A stretch of DNA of 64,000 nucleotides from Desulfobacteraceae bacterium (GCA_011390345.1 JAABSP010000002.1:62001-126000); one strand, 5' to 3'. Positions 8,188 to 17,186 are shown, numbered from the stretch's first letter. Notes: generated from the sequence alone by a model not told the origin. Program-made: numbers and translations.

Positions 8188-9498
8188 CTATTTCTTTTTT
8201 TTATAAATATGGGCCGCCACCATCTCGGGACGAATCACCTGGCCATCCCATTCATACCCCGGATGGAGACTTTCGGCAACCCTCTTGTCCTGCTCCTCAT
8301 CCTCGGTGACGAGGGTCTTCAATACCCGTTGACGGCTCGGGTCGAACTCGTCTCCGTTACCGGTAAAGGGCCGCACCCCGTGCCGATAGAAGAGATCCTC
8401 CAGGTCAGAGGGAATATTCTTCAATATTTCCAAAAGCTTGTTCGGATCGATCTCCGAAGGGTCCAGCGCCACATAGTGATTGGCCAGCTTCCGCAGATTG
8501 TCGACAATCTGGATTATGTCCATAATTATGGACTGGAGATATTTTTTAAGTATATCCCCCTTATACTCCTGAAGATCCTCATGAAGCTTGTCGATGATCC
8601 CATTTTTATGAGCATCGAATTTGATCTTTTCGGAGAATTCATTCCGCAACTGTCCCAGTTCTTCCCGGATCTCCCGGATTTCATCGAGGTCGTCATCCTC
8701 CAGTATCCTGGGCGTAGATATCTGTTCAGCCGAGGCTTCACCGGAGGGCGCAGCCGATACCGGAACCGGCTTTCTTTCCAGAAGAATCCGCTGCAGGCGT
8801 TCGATGATCGTGTCCTTCTGGGTGTCGTGTTTGATCTTGCTCTGAAACTCCCGGTGGAGGGTTCGCATCATCTGGGCCAGTTCATCGACCCGCTCGGCCA
8901 TTGAAGGTACATCTTCAAGATCCTCAGCGGCCTCGGTCTCCTCCTCCTGCTCCAAATCCTCTTCCGCAGCGATCTCATCCGGCATCTTTCCCCCCAGGGG
9001 ACGGCCGTCGAGAATGCTGCTGATCACCGAAATGAAACCGGTGATTCTGCCCTGGGTATCCTTCCGATGGTTCCAGTCCACCTGAAGTTTGACGGTCTCT
9101 CCGTTCTGGCGAAGATACTCTCCGGTCCAAGGAAAAGAGGCGTACTCCCCCTCCGCGATCCGGGTCAGATATTCGGTGAGCCGATCCCGATCCGCATCGT
9201 TTACCAGAAGATCCCAGATCTGCTTCCCCTTCAACTCGCCCATCTTATAGCCGAGAATCTTGTAGAAGACCGAATTCATATAGGTGATGATCCCATAGAT
9301 ATCGATCTCCTGGATGGCATAAAGATTGGTGTCGATCAGTGCCTCGTACTTCTTCTCGATCTCGTGCAGGGCTCTTTCGGGCCAGTGTTCTTCATCTTCC
9401 AGCTTCTTCTCCAGGGACTCCAGCTCGTTCACCCGGCGGCGCAGGCTCTCGATCTCGCTGATGAGCTGTCCTTTTGTCTTGTACCGTTCTCTCATCAA
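8188..9498 (-). CDS. PAS domain-GrpE-like fusion protein
   Basis: 436 aa, first gene of the accessory Hsp70 operon. Residues 1-45 are coiled coil. Residues ~45-165 form a PAS/PAC sensor (LIDTNLYAIQEIDIYGIITY, FYKILGYKMGELKGKQIW, DTQGRITGFISVI). An acidic linker leads to a GrpE-like region at ~270-400: a long helix (LGQLRNEFSEKIKFDAHKNG, IIDKLHEDLQEYKGD) then a short beta-rich end (HGVRPFTGNGDEFDPSRQRV, HPGYEWDGQVIRPEMVA). An earlier stretch at ~212-240 (LHREFQSKIKHDTQKDTIIE) looks like a partial duplicate of the GrpE helix. GrpE is the nucleotide exchange factor of Hsp70; the PAS domain suggests that exchange on the neighbouring Hsp70 is tied to a small-molecule, redox or light signal. No kinase domain is present. 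Confidence 0.85.
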   Translation of the reverse strand: MMRERYKTKGQLISEIESLRRRVNELESLEKKLEDEEHWPERALHEIEKKYEALIDTNLYAIQEIDIYGIITYMNSVFYKILGYKMGELKGKQIWDLLVNDADRDRLTEYLTRIAEGEYASFPWTGEYLRQNGETVKLQVDWNHRKDTQGRITGFISVISSILDGRPLGGKMPDEIAAEEDLEQEEETEAAEDLEDVPSMAERVDELAQMMRTLHREFQSKIKHDTQKDTIIERLQRILLERKPVPVSAAPSGEASAEQISTPRILEDDDLDEIREIREELGQLRNEFSEKIKFDAHKNGIIDKLHEDLQEYKGDILKKYLQSIIMDIIQIVDNLRKLANHYVALDPSEIDPNKLLEILKNIPSDLEDLFYRHGVRPFTGNGDEFDPSRQRVLKTLVTEDEEQDKRVAESLHPGYEWDGQVIRPEMVAAHIYKKKK

Positions 9499-9690
9499 TA
9501 ACCTATCTTCTCTGATCTTTTATCTGGGCGTGAAGGGGTCTCAATCTGCCGTTACGTCTTCGATGTCGCCGATGGTCTTCAATTTCAGATAGATGAGATT
9601 ATAGGGAAAAGCAATAGAGGTGTCAATGGAAAAGGGGGAGGGTCGAGTGCTCTTCATCCTGCATCCAGCAAGGCAAAGACGTTGTAAAAA

Positions 9691-9719
9691 TTGACGCGGG
9701 TGCTGTTATAGGATAGGAT
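9691..9719 (+). promoter_or_regulatory. Predicted sigma-70 promoter for the DUF3352 gene
   Basis: TTGACG at 9691-9696, a 17-bp spacer and TAGGAT at 9714-9719. It is 44 bp before the ATG at 9764 and is the only convincing box pair in the 9499-9763 gap between the divergent Hsp70 operon and the DUF3352 gene. Confidence 0.5.
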
Positions 9720-9763
9720 CATTTTCAAGGAGTTGGCATTTAACCCAAACTTATGGAGGAATT

Positions 9764-11509
9764 ATGAAGAGGCCCATTCTGACGATGCTTGCGCTTGCGC
9801 TCATTTCATCCTGCATCTGGCTGCTGCCGTTCTCAGCGGCCGAGACCCGGGGAGCCGATCTCGAAACTATGGTTCCCGAAAGTGCCGATGCCATGATCCG
9901 GCTCGGCTCTCTGTCATCCCTTTACGACCATCTATCCGTAACCGAAACCACCTTTTTCGGAGAACCGATTGAAGACCTTTCGGAAATCAAAGAAGAGTTG
10001 GGCTTCAATCCCTTCTCGCTTGCGGAACTGGAGCAGAACGGCATTGCGGTTTCAAAACCGCTTGCGATTGTGATCAACAGCCTCCGCTGGAGCGAAACAG
10101 AGGAAGGGCCCAAGCCCGATTTTTCGATAATGATCCCGGTGACCGACTATCAGAAGGCAAAGGACCGGTTTATGGGTTCATTGAAGGCGGAGAACTCCGA
10201 AACCCAGATTCAAGAGAAGAATGGTTTCACCCGTTTTACCATCCCCGGCGAGGAGGGCGGATACATCGGGAAAAAAGGGGATTATCTTCTTCTTGCCAAC
10301 AGCCCCGAAGAGGAGGGGGCGGGCTATATGGAGGCGATTTTAAACCCGGAAAAGAAACTCTCGAAAAACGAGCTTTACCGGGAGATCAAGGGGGGGCTGG
10401 ATGCTGACGAGGATATCTTTGCCTATATCAACATCAAAAAGATCGCAGAGACCCAGATGGCGGCATTGAAAAAGCTTCTGGCCAGGGCCGAAGAAGAGGA
10501 GGAAGGTGTCGAAACCCAGACGAACATGAACCTGGAATCCCTCAAGGATGCCCGGGGAATGGGATTTACCCTGAACCTCGATTCGCCGGACCTGATGATT
10601 CGCTCCCTGGTCAAGATGGTTCCCGGCTCCAAGACCCTCAAGATGATGGAAAACATCCAATTCGACAAATCAGTCGTCTTCGGTATCCGGGAGAATCCGA
10701 TGCTGCTGCTTTCCCTGGGCATCGATCCGGCCCTTTACTACCAGATGATGATCGACGCGATGCCTCCGGAAAGACAGGAGGAGTTTGACAGCGAACTGTC
10801 TGCCATAAAAGCGCAGTACGGAATCGACATCAAGACCGATCTGATCGACAATTTCGGGGGAAGCTTCAACCTGGGGATCTATGACGGGGCCAGCATCAAC
10901 ATGATGAACTACAACACCCTGATCAGCGCAAACCTCAAGGATCCGGCCAGGATGAATACGGTCATCGAAAAATTCATGGCCAAACTCCCGCCGGAGCAGC
11001 AGTCGATGATCGTCAAATCGACCTATGAGGGGGTTCCCACATATACGATCAACGTCATGGGAATGATGCAGGTCTATATCGGCATCAAGGGAAACAACCT
11101 GATCCTCTCCGTTGGACAGCCCATGTATCAGAAGGCGCTCAACGCGGATGCCGGAGCCGGCTTCATTGCCAATATCGACGATCCTAAGCTGAAAGCCGTC
11201 CTTACGGATAAAACCTCAAACATCTTCTATCTCAACGCGTTGGAGCTGGGCAAGGCCGTGCGGAATTTCTGGGCCATGATCCAGCAGATGAAACAGGTTC
11301 CGCCCCCGTCCCAGGAGGTCTGGGCAATGGCCGATCACTTCAAGTATCTGCTCTCCACCACTACCCTGAAAGGCGCGGACGGGGTCGGCCTCATGACCTT
11401 GAAGACCGATTTTTCCAAGCCCTTTTTAAAAGGTGTTCTCGATGTCAAAGAGATGTTGAAGAAGATGGAAGAAAGCGGCGGAGCAGCCGCGGACAGGCCG
11501 GCCCAATAG
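9764..11509 (+). CDS. Secreted DUF3352-like protein
   Basis: 581 aa; the ATG follows a GGAGGAATT ribosome site. Residues 1-28 are a signal peptide (MKRPILTMLALALISSCIWL, then PFSAAETRGA). The body resembles DUF3352 proteins: it opens with MVPESADAMIRLGSLSSLYD and contains repeated alpha/beta units, each with a central hydrophobic strand followed by small-residue turns (GGYIGKKGDYLLLANSPEE; VPTYTINVMGMMQVYIGIKG). The role is unknown; the family is predicted to be exported and stress- or envelope-related. It is probably monocistronic, with its own promoter 44 bp upstream and a strong terminator 14 bp downstream. A lipoprotein is less likely: the only Cys in the signal region is inside the hydrophobic core. 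Confidence 0.75.
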   Translation: MKRPILTMLALALISSCIWLLPFSAAETRGADLETMVPESADAMIRLGSLSSLYDHLSVTETTFFGEPIEDLSEIKEELGFNPFSLAELEQNGIAVSKPLAIVINSLRWSETEEGPKPDFSIMIPVTDYQKAKDRFMGSLKAENSETQIQEKNGFTRFTIPGEEGGYIGKKGDYLLLANSPEEEGAGYMEAILNPEKKLSKNELYREIKGGLDADEDIFAYINIKKIAETQMAALKKLLARAEEEEEGVETQTNMNLESLKDARGMGFTLNLDSPDLMIRSLVKMVPGSKTLKMMENIQFDKSVVFGIRENPMLLLSLGIDPALYYQMMIDAMPPERQEEFDSELSAIKAQYGIDIKTDLIDNFGGSFNLGIYDGASINMMNYNTLISANLKDPARMNTVIEKFMAKLPPEQQSMIVKSTYEGVPTYTINVMGMMQVYIGIKGNNLILSVGQPMYQKALNADAGAGFIANIDDPKLKAVLTDKTSNIFYLNALELGKAVRNFWAMIQQMKQVPPPSQEVWAMADHFKYLLSTTTLKGADGVGLMTLKTDFSKPFLKGVLDVKEMLKKMEESGGAAADRPAQ

Positions 11510-11523
11510 AAAGGAAATAAAGC

Positions 11524-11588
11524 ACGCGCGCCCTCTTCTTCCGAAGAATTTTTCAATGAAGTTATCCGGAAGCGGGCGCGCGTTTTTC
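11524..11588 (+). terminator. Rho-independent terminator after the DUF3352 gene
   Basis: Perfect 10-bp inverted repeat ACGCGCGCCC (11524-11533) and GGGCGCGCGT (11574-11583), with partial pairing inside the loop (TTCCG/CGGAA), followed by a run of five T. Confidence 0.75.
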
Positions 11589-11614
11589 TTCCGGTCAATC
11601 TCTTCCCGAAAAAC

Positions 11615-12163
11615 CTACAGCCAGACCGAATGGATCTCCTCCACGGTCTCCTTGACGGTCTCCAACGCTGTGGCCAGCCGGAAATACATGAGCGCAATCC
11701 CCATGGTTCGCGCCATCACCTCCAAGTGAACCACCTCTTCATCAGAAACCTCCCAAGCTTTTGAATGGTAGAGCCGCAGTGCGCCGATGATCCTACCCCG
11801 GACGCTGACCGGAAAGGAGACGATCGCGCGGATGCCCTCATCCTTTGCCTTTTTTGGGTACTGGAGCCGGTCGCTCTTTTCAGTGTCCATAACGATCACC
11901 GGCTCCCGGTTGGAGGCCAGTCTGATGCTCTTGTCCACCAGAATGGGGCCTTTGTTGACGTAATCCTTGCTCAGCCCGGCATTTGCCAGGACCTCCAGCT
12001 CCTCGGAGGCGGGATTGAGCACGAAGATCGAAGCCCCCTTGATCCCCAGAGCCCCCACAAAGAGCTGGGTGAGCTGGTTGGCCAGCATGTCTAGGGAATC
12101 GGTCTCCGCAATGGTATTGAGAACCAGTTGGACCAGATGGATGTCGATTCTGTTGGCGGTCAT
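11615..12163 (-). CDS. GAF domain protein
   Basis: 182 aa from the ATG at 12163, which has AAGGAGG 6 nt upstream; the upstream in-frame TTG lacks this. Almost the whole chain is one GAF domain (LVGALGIKG-like start, GASIFVLNPASEELEVLANA, IRAIVSFPVSVRGRIIGALR). It has no output domain, so it probably signals by protein contact or acts as a free ligand sensor. It lies 75 bp downstream of a universal stress protein gene on the same strand; the two likely form a stress-related pair. Ligand unknown. Confidence 0.8.
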   Translation of the reverse strand: MTANRIDIHLVQLVLNTIAETDSLDMLANQLTQLFVGALGIKGASIFVLNPASEELEVLANAGLSKDYVNKGPILVDKSIRLASNREPVIVMDTEKSDRLQYPKKAKDEGIRAIVSFPVSVRGRIIGALRLYHSKAWEVSDEEVVHLEVMARTMGIALMYFRLATALETVKETVEEIHSVWL

Positions 12164-12238
12164 GTGAACCTCCTTATCCTCCAAAAAATAGTCAATCGTT
12201 TACAACAGCCGAAAGAACCCCTGCAACACGGCTGTTTT

Positions 12239-12703
12239 TTAGTTCACCATCAGCACCGTCTTGTCTGGCAGACGCCGGGTCACCTTGTCGGAGACGCTGC
12301 TGGTGAAGAAACGGGTGATCCTTTCAGGGCTGCGATTCACGACCACCGTGGAAAAACCCTCCTTTGCGGCATAGTCCGCGATATCCTGTGCCACCCCCTT
12401 TTTCATGGGCATTTGCACATAATTGACCTGCTCTTTGGAAAACCCATTTTCCACAAGCCGATCCCTGGCCTTTTTCATCTCCTCTTCCTGCTCCATGATC
12501 TTCTGGCGCAGATAGTTGAGGTTTGCCGCCATCTTCTGCATGATGGGATTGCCCCGGACATCGATCTCCGGCACCGCCGCATAGATGTTCAGCAGCGTCA
12601 CCTCGACTTCCTTGTCTTTGGAAAAACGTTGGACGACAAATTCCAGGGCATTTTCGTCGTTTGCTCTAAAATTGTACGGAACTAGGACTTTCTGCCTGGC
12701 CAT
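12239..12703 (-). CDS. Universal stress protein (UspA family)
   Basis: 154 aa, one Usp domain: first strand QKVLVPYNFRANDENALEFV, then VTLLNIYAA, and last strands FSTVVVNRSPE and DKTVLMVN. The C-terminal ATP-binding motif G-2x-G-9x-G(S/T) is not recognisable (NRSPERITRFFTSSVSDKV), so it is probably of the non-ATP-binding type. The insert of ~35 residues in the middle is strongly charged and likely helical (KIMEQEEEMKKARDRL). The ATG follows AAAGGAGGGCG. It is followed by the GAF gene and preceded by nadE on the same strand. Confidence 0.88.
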   Translation of the reverse strand: MARQKVLVPYNFRANDENALEFVVQRFSKDKEVEVTLLNIYAAVPEIDVRGNPIMQKMAANLNYLRQKIMEQEEEMKKARDRLVENGFSKEQVNYVQMPMKKGVAQDIADYAAKEGFSTVVVNRSPERITRFFTSSVSDKVTRRLPDKTVLMVN

Positions 12704-12749
12704 CTCGCCCTCCTTTCCCTGCTCTCACAGGATGATTTGGGGTCTACTG

Positions 12750-12779
12750 CAAAAGAGGCCGCCGTCAGTTTTCGGCGGC
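12750..12779 (-). terminator. Possible terminator at the end of nadE
   Basis: 7-bp GC stem (12758-12764 with 12773-12779, loop of 8) followed on the minus strand by CTCTTTTG. The stem includes the nadE stop codon. The T tract is short, so termination may be partial and allow read-through to the Usp gene. Confidence 0.45.
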
Positions 12780-14450
12780 ATCAGTGATGCCCTTTTCGAA
12801 TGAAATTCGAACAGGGCTGAAACGCTGCGCTATGGGATACCTGCGGCCGTATCCGAAGGCCTTGGAAGTCACCTTCAGGCCCGGTGCGGCCTGCTGGCGC
12901 TTGTATTCGTTCCGGTCGACCCGGGTGATCACCTCTTCCACCACATCGGGATCAAATCCCATCTTCGCGATCTCTTCCCTCCCCTTGAACTCCTCGATAT
13001 AGGCTTTCAATATCTGATCCAGAACCTCGTAGGGCGGCAGATCATCCTGGTCGGTCTGATCCGGTTTGAGTTCGGCCGAAGGGGCCTTGTCGATGATCCG
13101 GACCGGGATGATCTCCCTCTCCCGGTTGAAGCGGCGGGAGAGATCCCAGACCATGGTCTTGGGCACGTCCGAAAGTACCGAAAGGCCCCCGCTCATGTCG
13201 CCGTACAGGGTGCAGTAGCCGATGGCCATCTCTGATTTGTTCCCTGTGGAGAGCACCAGGTGGCCGTATTTGTTGGAGATCCCCATGAGGATCGTCCCCC
13301 GGATCCGGGCCTGGATGTTCTGCTCGGTCACTTCAGGGTTGTCCGCGTCGAAATCAGGGGAGAGGTGGTCCACAAAGCACTTGAACATCTCGTCGATCGG
13401 GATGATCTGGTATTCGACCCCGAGGTTGTCGGCAAGCTGCTTTGTATCCTCGAAATTCTCTTTGGAAGTGTACCGGGAGGGCATGAAGATCGTCAGCACG
13501 TTTTCGGGCCCCAGCGCGCGGACCGCGACGGCCGCAGTGAGCGCGGAGTCGATCCCGCCGGAAAGGCCGATGACGGCCTTTGAAAACCCGCACTTCTTCA
13601 GATAATCCTTCGTTCCCATCACCAGTCCCTTGAAGGCCGCGTCCTGGTCCGTCTCGGAGACTGCGTGGATATCCCCGGTTCCCGATTCGGTGTCATAGAC
13701 CACCAGATCCTCTTTGAAATCTAGTGCCCGGGCCCCGATCCGGCCATCGGGATTGAAGGCAATGCCTGTCCCGTCAAAGAGGACAGAGTCGTTTCCGCCC
13801 ACCTGATTTCCGTAGACCAGCGAGATGCCGTACTTTTTGGAGATCGTGCCGAGCATATGGAGCCGGAAGGCCCGCTTCCCCAGAAAAAAGGGAGAGGCTG
13901 ATACATTCAAGATGACATCGGCACCATCTCTTGCCATCTCCTCCACCGGATCGACCGGATAGTAACGCCGCAGTTTGAAGATATCCTTATCGTTCCAGAC
14001 ATCCTCGCAGACCGTCAGCCCCAGCCGGTGGCCCTTGTATTGGACCAGGCTGAGGTCATCCCCCGGCTCGAAGTAGCGCCGCTCGTCAAAGACATCATAG
14101 GTTGGCAGCAGCCGCTTGAAGACCTTCTTGATGATCACGCCATCCTCGAAGAGCGCGGCCGCGTTGTAGAGGTTGTTACCCTTGTCTCCGGGATTGGGCT
14201 CCACATAGCCGCAGAAGACGCCGATGCCCTGAATATTCGAGACCAGATGATCCAAGGTTTCGAGATTGGCGCGGATGAAGTCATTTTTCTCCAGAAGATC
14301 CCGTGTGGGATAGCCGGGGATGGCCATCTCCGAAAAGATCACGAGGTCGCATCCCCTCTCCTTTGCATCCGCGGCATACCGGATGATCTTTTGGGCATTG
14401 TAATCGAAATCGCCTATGGTAGGATTGACTTGTGCAATAGCTATCTTCAT
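12765..14450 (-). CDS. nadE: NAD+ synthetase, glutamine-hydrolysing
   Basis: 561 aa from the ATG at 14450 (MKIAIAQVNPTIGDF), the usual family start; the frame is open to an earlier start at 14474. The last step of NAD synthesis: deamido-NAD + ATP + glutamine gives NAD. The N-terminal nitrilase-fold glutaminase (~1-260) shows the catalytic Glu in VIFSEMAIPGYP, Lys in FKRLLPTYDVFDERRYF and Cys in LGLTVCEDVW. The C-terminal synthetase shows the ATP pyrophosphatase loop IGLSGGIDSALTAAVA and the family motif LSTGNKSEMAIGYCTLYGD. Length is normal for the two-domain form. Divergent from the tatD-family gene across a 131-bp gap. Confidence 0.95.
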   Translation of the reverse strand: MKIAIAQVNPTIGDFDYNAQKIIRYAADAKERGCDLVIFSEMAIPGYPTRDLLEKNDFIRANLETLDHLVSNIQGIGVFCGYVEPNPGDKGNNLYNAAALFEDGVIIKKVFKRLLPTYDVFDERRYFEPGDDLSLVQYKGHRLGLTVCEDVWNDKDIFKLRRYYPVDPVEEMARDGADVILNVSASPFFLGKRAFRLHMLGTISKKYGISLVYGNQVGGNDSVLFDGTGIAFNPDGRIGARALDFKEDLVVYDTESGTGDIHAVSETDQDAAFKGLVMGTKDYLKKCGFSKAVIGLSGGIDSALTAAVAVRALGPENVLTIFMPSRYTSKENFEDTKQLADNLGVEYQIIPIDEMFKCFVDHLSPDFDADNPEVTEQNIQARIRGTILMGISNKYGHLVLSTGNKSEMAIGYCTLYGDMSGGLSVLSDVPKTMVWDLSRRFNREREIIPVRIIDKAPSAELKPDQTDQDDLPPYEVLDQILKAYIEEFKGREEIAKMGFDPDVVEEVITRVDRNEYKRQQAAPGLKVTSKAFGYGRRYPIAQRFSPVRISFEKGITDAAEN

Positions 14451-14581
14451 GGTAATGTTGCCTTTCAATATCATAAGAACTCGCAGAAATCACTTTTGAA
14501 AAGAATCTTACCACAAGGATTTTTCAAGAGAAAGTCAAAACCGCAGGGCAGAAAAGATAAAGAAGGAATCGGAACGGATTT

Positions 14582-15379
14582 ATGAAGATATTCGACAGCC
14601 ATTGTCATCTGGATGATAGGACATTTAGAGGGGATCGGACAGAAGTTCTGGAAAAGATGGCGGCAGCAGGCGTTCTTGGGGCCATGACCGTCGGGATCAC
14701 CCGGAGTAGTTCGGAAAAGGGCGTGAAACTGGCAAAAGCCCATCCCAATCTCTTTGCCTCTGTGGGAGTTCATCCTCATGATGCAAAGTCGTGCAGCGAA
14801 TCGACCCTTTCGTACTTAAAGGAGCTGGCCGGCAATCCAAAGGTCAGGGCATGGGGAGAGACCGGGCTCGACTTCAACCGGATGTTCTCCCCTCAGGAGA
14901 TTCAGGAGAAGTGGTTTCTCCGCCAGATTGAGATGGCAGACGGACTCGATCTTCCCCTGATCTTTCACGAGCGGGACAGCGGTGGGAGGTTTCTTTCGAT
15001 CTTAAAAGAGACCCATCATCCTAAGCGGAGGGGCGTTGTCCACTGCTTCAGCGGAAACAAGGCCGAGCTGGAGGAGTACCTCGCGCTCGGATACCATATC
15101 GGGATCACCGGGATTCTCACCGTAAAAAAAAGGGGTGAGGACTTGCGAAGCCTCGTTCCGATCATCCCTGAAGAGCGCATCCTGGTGGAGACGGATGCGC
15201 CTTACCTCACCCCGACACCGGAGCGGAACCATCATCGGAGAAACGAACCGGCATTTGTCAAGACCACGCTGTTGAAGCTTGCGGAGGTGCTGGGGAAAGA
15301 TCCGGTTCTGCTGAGTGAAGTCGTCTGGGAAAATACCTGCAGGCTCTTTGATGTCGATCCTCTTTTGGGCAGCTCATGA
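14582..15379 (+). CDS. TatD-family metal-dependent hydrolase/DNase
   Basis: 265 aa TIM-barrel hydrolase. The metal ligands are visible: HCHLDD near the start (HxH), GETGLDF (Glu), IFHERD (His), VHCFSGN (His) and VETDAPYLTP (Asp). Members are 3'-5' exonucleases or deoxyribonucleases in DNA repair and turnover. The start codon follows a purine-rich GGAATCGGAACGG stretch. The stop overlaps the start of the next gene by 4 bp (ATGA), so the AAA-ATPase gene is translationally coupled to it. Confidence 0.92.
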   Translation: MKIFDSHCHLDDRTFRGDRTEVLEKMAAAGVLGAMTVGITRSSSEKGVKLAKAHPNLFASVGVHPHDAKSCSESTLSYLKELAGNPKVRAWGETGLDFNRMFSPQEIQEKWFLRQIEMADGLDLPLIFHERDSGGRFLSILKETHHPKRRGVVHCFSGNKAELEEYLALGYHIGITGILTVKKRGEDLRSLVPIIPEERILVETDAPYLTPTPERNHHRRNEPAFVKTTLLKLAEVLGKDPVLLSEVVWENTCRLFDVDPLLGSS

Positions 15380-16653
15380 TCAAACAGATCACATTTCATC
15401 ACTGGAAAAGCTTCGAAAAGGCGGATCTTTTTATCGACCCGCTTACCGTTCTGATCGGCGCGAATGCCGGCGGTAAATCGAATGCCATCGATGCGCTTGC
15501 ATTTTTGCAGCGGGTCGCTTCAGGCGTCGGGCTGACTGCATCATTGGCCGGGGATACGAATCTGCCTGCAATCCGAGGCGGTATAGGATGGGCTTCCCGT
15601 AAGCCGGAAGGAAAAGCCTTTTCTTTTGATATTCTTGTCTCCGGAAGCAGTGAGCGGATCGAATATCTTTATAGTTTGAAAGTCGGGATCGAAAATGCCC
15701 AATGCCAATTGATCGCAGAATCGATCAAAAGGCTGAAATACCGGCCATCCAAAGGAGAGAATTCCACAGAAAAACCCGATGAGAATTATTTTTTTCGGAC
15801 AGATAATAAGAACTATGACACTGACAGTTCTTCAATCTGGGTTCGACTGTACAATGAAGAAAAGAGGGTTCATTGGCCGGCATCAAGAGCCAGCACTATC
15901 CTGACACAACTTGTCGGCCTGAAAGCAACAGAAGAGATTGCAGAAGGAATCCATGATGTTACTGAAGCGCTGCGCAACATCTTCATTCTCGATCCGATTC
16001 CGGCCCATATGAGAAACTACACCCCGTTCTCCGAACGGCTGGAAACCGACGGCGCCAACATTGCAGGCGTCATTGCCGCCCTGCCGGAGGTGGAAAAGAG
16101 GAGAATGGAAGATGTGTTGACGCAGTATGTGCGCCATCTTCCGGAAAAAGATATCCGAAAAGTCTGGGCCGAACCGGTCGGCAAATTTCAATCGGATGCC
16201 ATGCTCTACTGTGAAGAGGAATGGCAGGATAAGGGTGAGCCGACACTTGTGGATGCCCGGGGCATGTCCGACGGAACACTCCGCTTTCTTGCCATTCTGA
16301 CCGCGCTGCAGACCCGCCCGAAAGAGAGCCTGCTGGTCATCGAAGAGATCGACAATGGCCTTCATCCCTCCCGGGCTCGCCTGATCGTCGAAATGCTCCG
16401 GGAGATCGGAACCTCCCGGCGAATCGATGTATTGGCGACCACCCACAACCCCGCGCTCCTCGATGCACTGGGGCCGGAAATCGTTCCCTTTATCACCATA
16501 TGCCACCGGGACAACATAACAGGATACAGCAGGCTTACCCTGCTGGAGGATCTTCAGCAGCTTCCGAAACTCCTTGCTTACGGTCCCGTCGGCAGACTGG
16601 CCTCCCTTGGAATGATTGAAAAGGCCATCAAAGCGGAAACCATAGATGCGTAA
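15376..16653 (+). CDS. AAA_21-type SMC/RecF-like ATPase
   Basis: 425 aa, OLD/RecF-like. Walker A near the N-terminus is IGANAGGKSNAIDALAF (residues ~26-42), after the typical opening IKQITFHHWKSFEKADLFID. The C-terminal half carries an ABC-like signature region (DARGMSDGTLRFLAILTAL) and Walker B with catalytic Glu (LLVIEEIDNGLHPSRA), then the H-loop (VLATTHNPALLDALG). There is no Toprim domain. It overlaps tatD upstream and a PIN-like gene downstream (8 bp), so the ATPase and PIN protein are almost certainly made together. Single-chain ATPases of this kind paired with a separate nuclease are common in anti-phage and toxin systems; that role is inferred here. Confidence 0.88.
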   Translation: MIKQITFHHWKSFEKADLFIDPLTVLIGANAGGKSNAIDALAFLQRVASGVGLTASLAGDTNLPAIRGGIGWASRKPEGKAFSFDILVSGSSERIEYLYSLKVGIENAQCQLIAESIKRLKYRPSKGENSTEKPDENYFFRTDNKNYDTDSSSIWVRLYNEEKRVHWPASRASTILTQLVGLKATEEIAEGIHDVTEALRNIFILDPIPAHMRNYTPFSERLETDGANIAGVIAALPEVEKRRMEDVLTQYVRHLPEKDIRKVWAEPVGKFQSDAMLYCEEEWQDKGEPTLVDARGMSDGTLRFLAILTALQTRPKESLLVIEEIDNGLHPSRARLIVEMLREIGTSRRIDVLATTHNPALLDALGPEIVPFITICHRDNITGYSRLTLLEDLQQLPKLLAYGPVGRLASLGMIEKAIKAETIDA

Positions 16654-17167
16654 GGTCTTGATCTTCGATACATCCATCCTCTGCGTCTGGCTCCAGGTTC
16701 GGGGAAAGGAGACCTGCGGCTCCCAAAATGACATATGGGACAAAAACCGCATCCAAAAGCTGATCCGAGAAGAGGAAAAAGCCAACAGCACTTTTGTTCT
16801 GCCCATGGCGTCCATCATCGAAACGGGAAATCACATCAGCCAAGCCTCAAGCAATCGGTACGAAACCGCAAAACGGTTGACCGATATCATCATCAAAGCG
16901 GCCGATGCAACCTCCCCCTGGGCCGCCTTTGCCGAACAGTCCACCCTTTGGCAGCCGGATCATCTCCGCGATCTGGCGGAATACTGGCCTCAACTTGCCG
17001 CACAGGGACTTTCCATCGGAGATGCCACCATAAAAGATGTTGCCGAATACTATACCAAAACCAGTATGGAAGTTCAAATACTGACCGGAGATGAAGGACT
17101 GAAGGCATACGAACCTCCCCAACCGACCCAACCGCTGCTGATCCCTAGAAGGCGCGGCCGCAGTTAA
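16646..17167 (+). CDS. PIN-like nuclease domain protein, partner of the AAA ATPase
   Basis: 173 aa. The start ATG lies inside the last codons of the ATPase gene. The pattern of acidic residues fits a PIN fold: [13 protein letters not shown] (first Asp), [10 protein letters not shown] (Glu), [15 protein letters not shown] (Asp) and [14 protein letters not shown] (last Asp). PIN domains are Mg-dependent RNases, most often toxins. It has no antitoxin-like neighbour; the only coupled gene is the AAA ATPase, which may control it. The end is close to the chemoreceptor gene (19 bp), which has its own ribosome site. Family assignment rests on motifs only. Confidence 0.65.
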   Translation: MRKVLIFDTSILCVWLQVRGKETCGSQNDIWDKNRIQKLIREEEKANSTFVLPMASIIETGNHISQASSNRYETAKRLTDIIIKAADATSPWAAFAEQSTLWQPDHLRDLAEYWPQLAAQGLSIGDATIKDVAEYYTKTSMEVQILTGDEGLKAYEPPQPTQPLLIPRRRGRS

Positions 17168-17186
17168 GAAAGTAGAGTTTGCACCG

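Noticed and set aside
12204-12240. Inverted repeat AACAGCCG/CGGCTGTT followed by six T on the plus strand
   Set aside because: It looks like an intrinsic terminator on the plus strand, but no plus-strand gene ends near it; on the minus strand, where the genes are, there is no T run.
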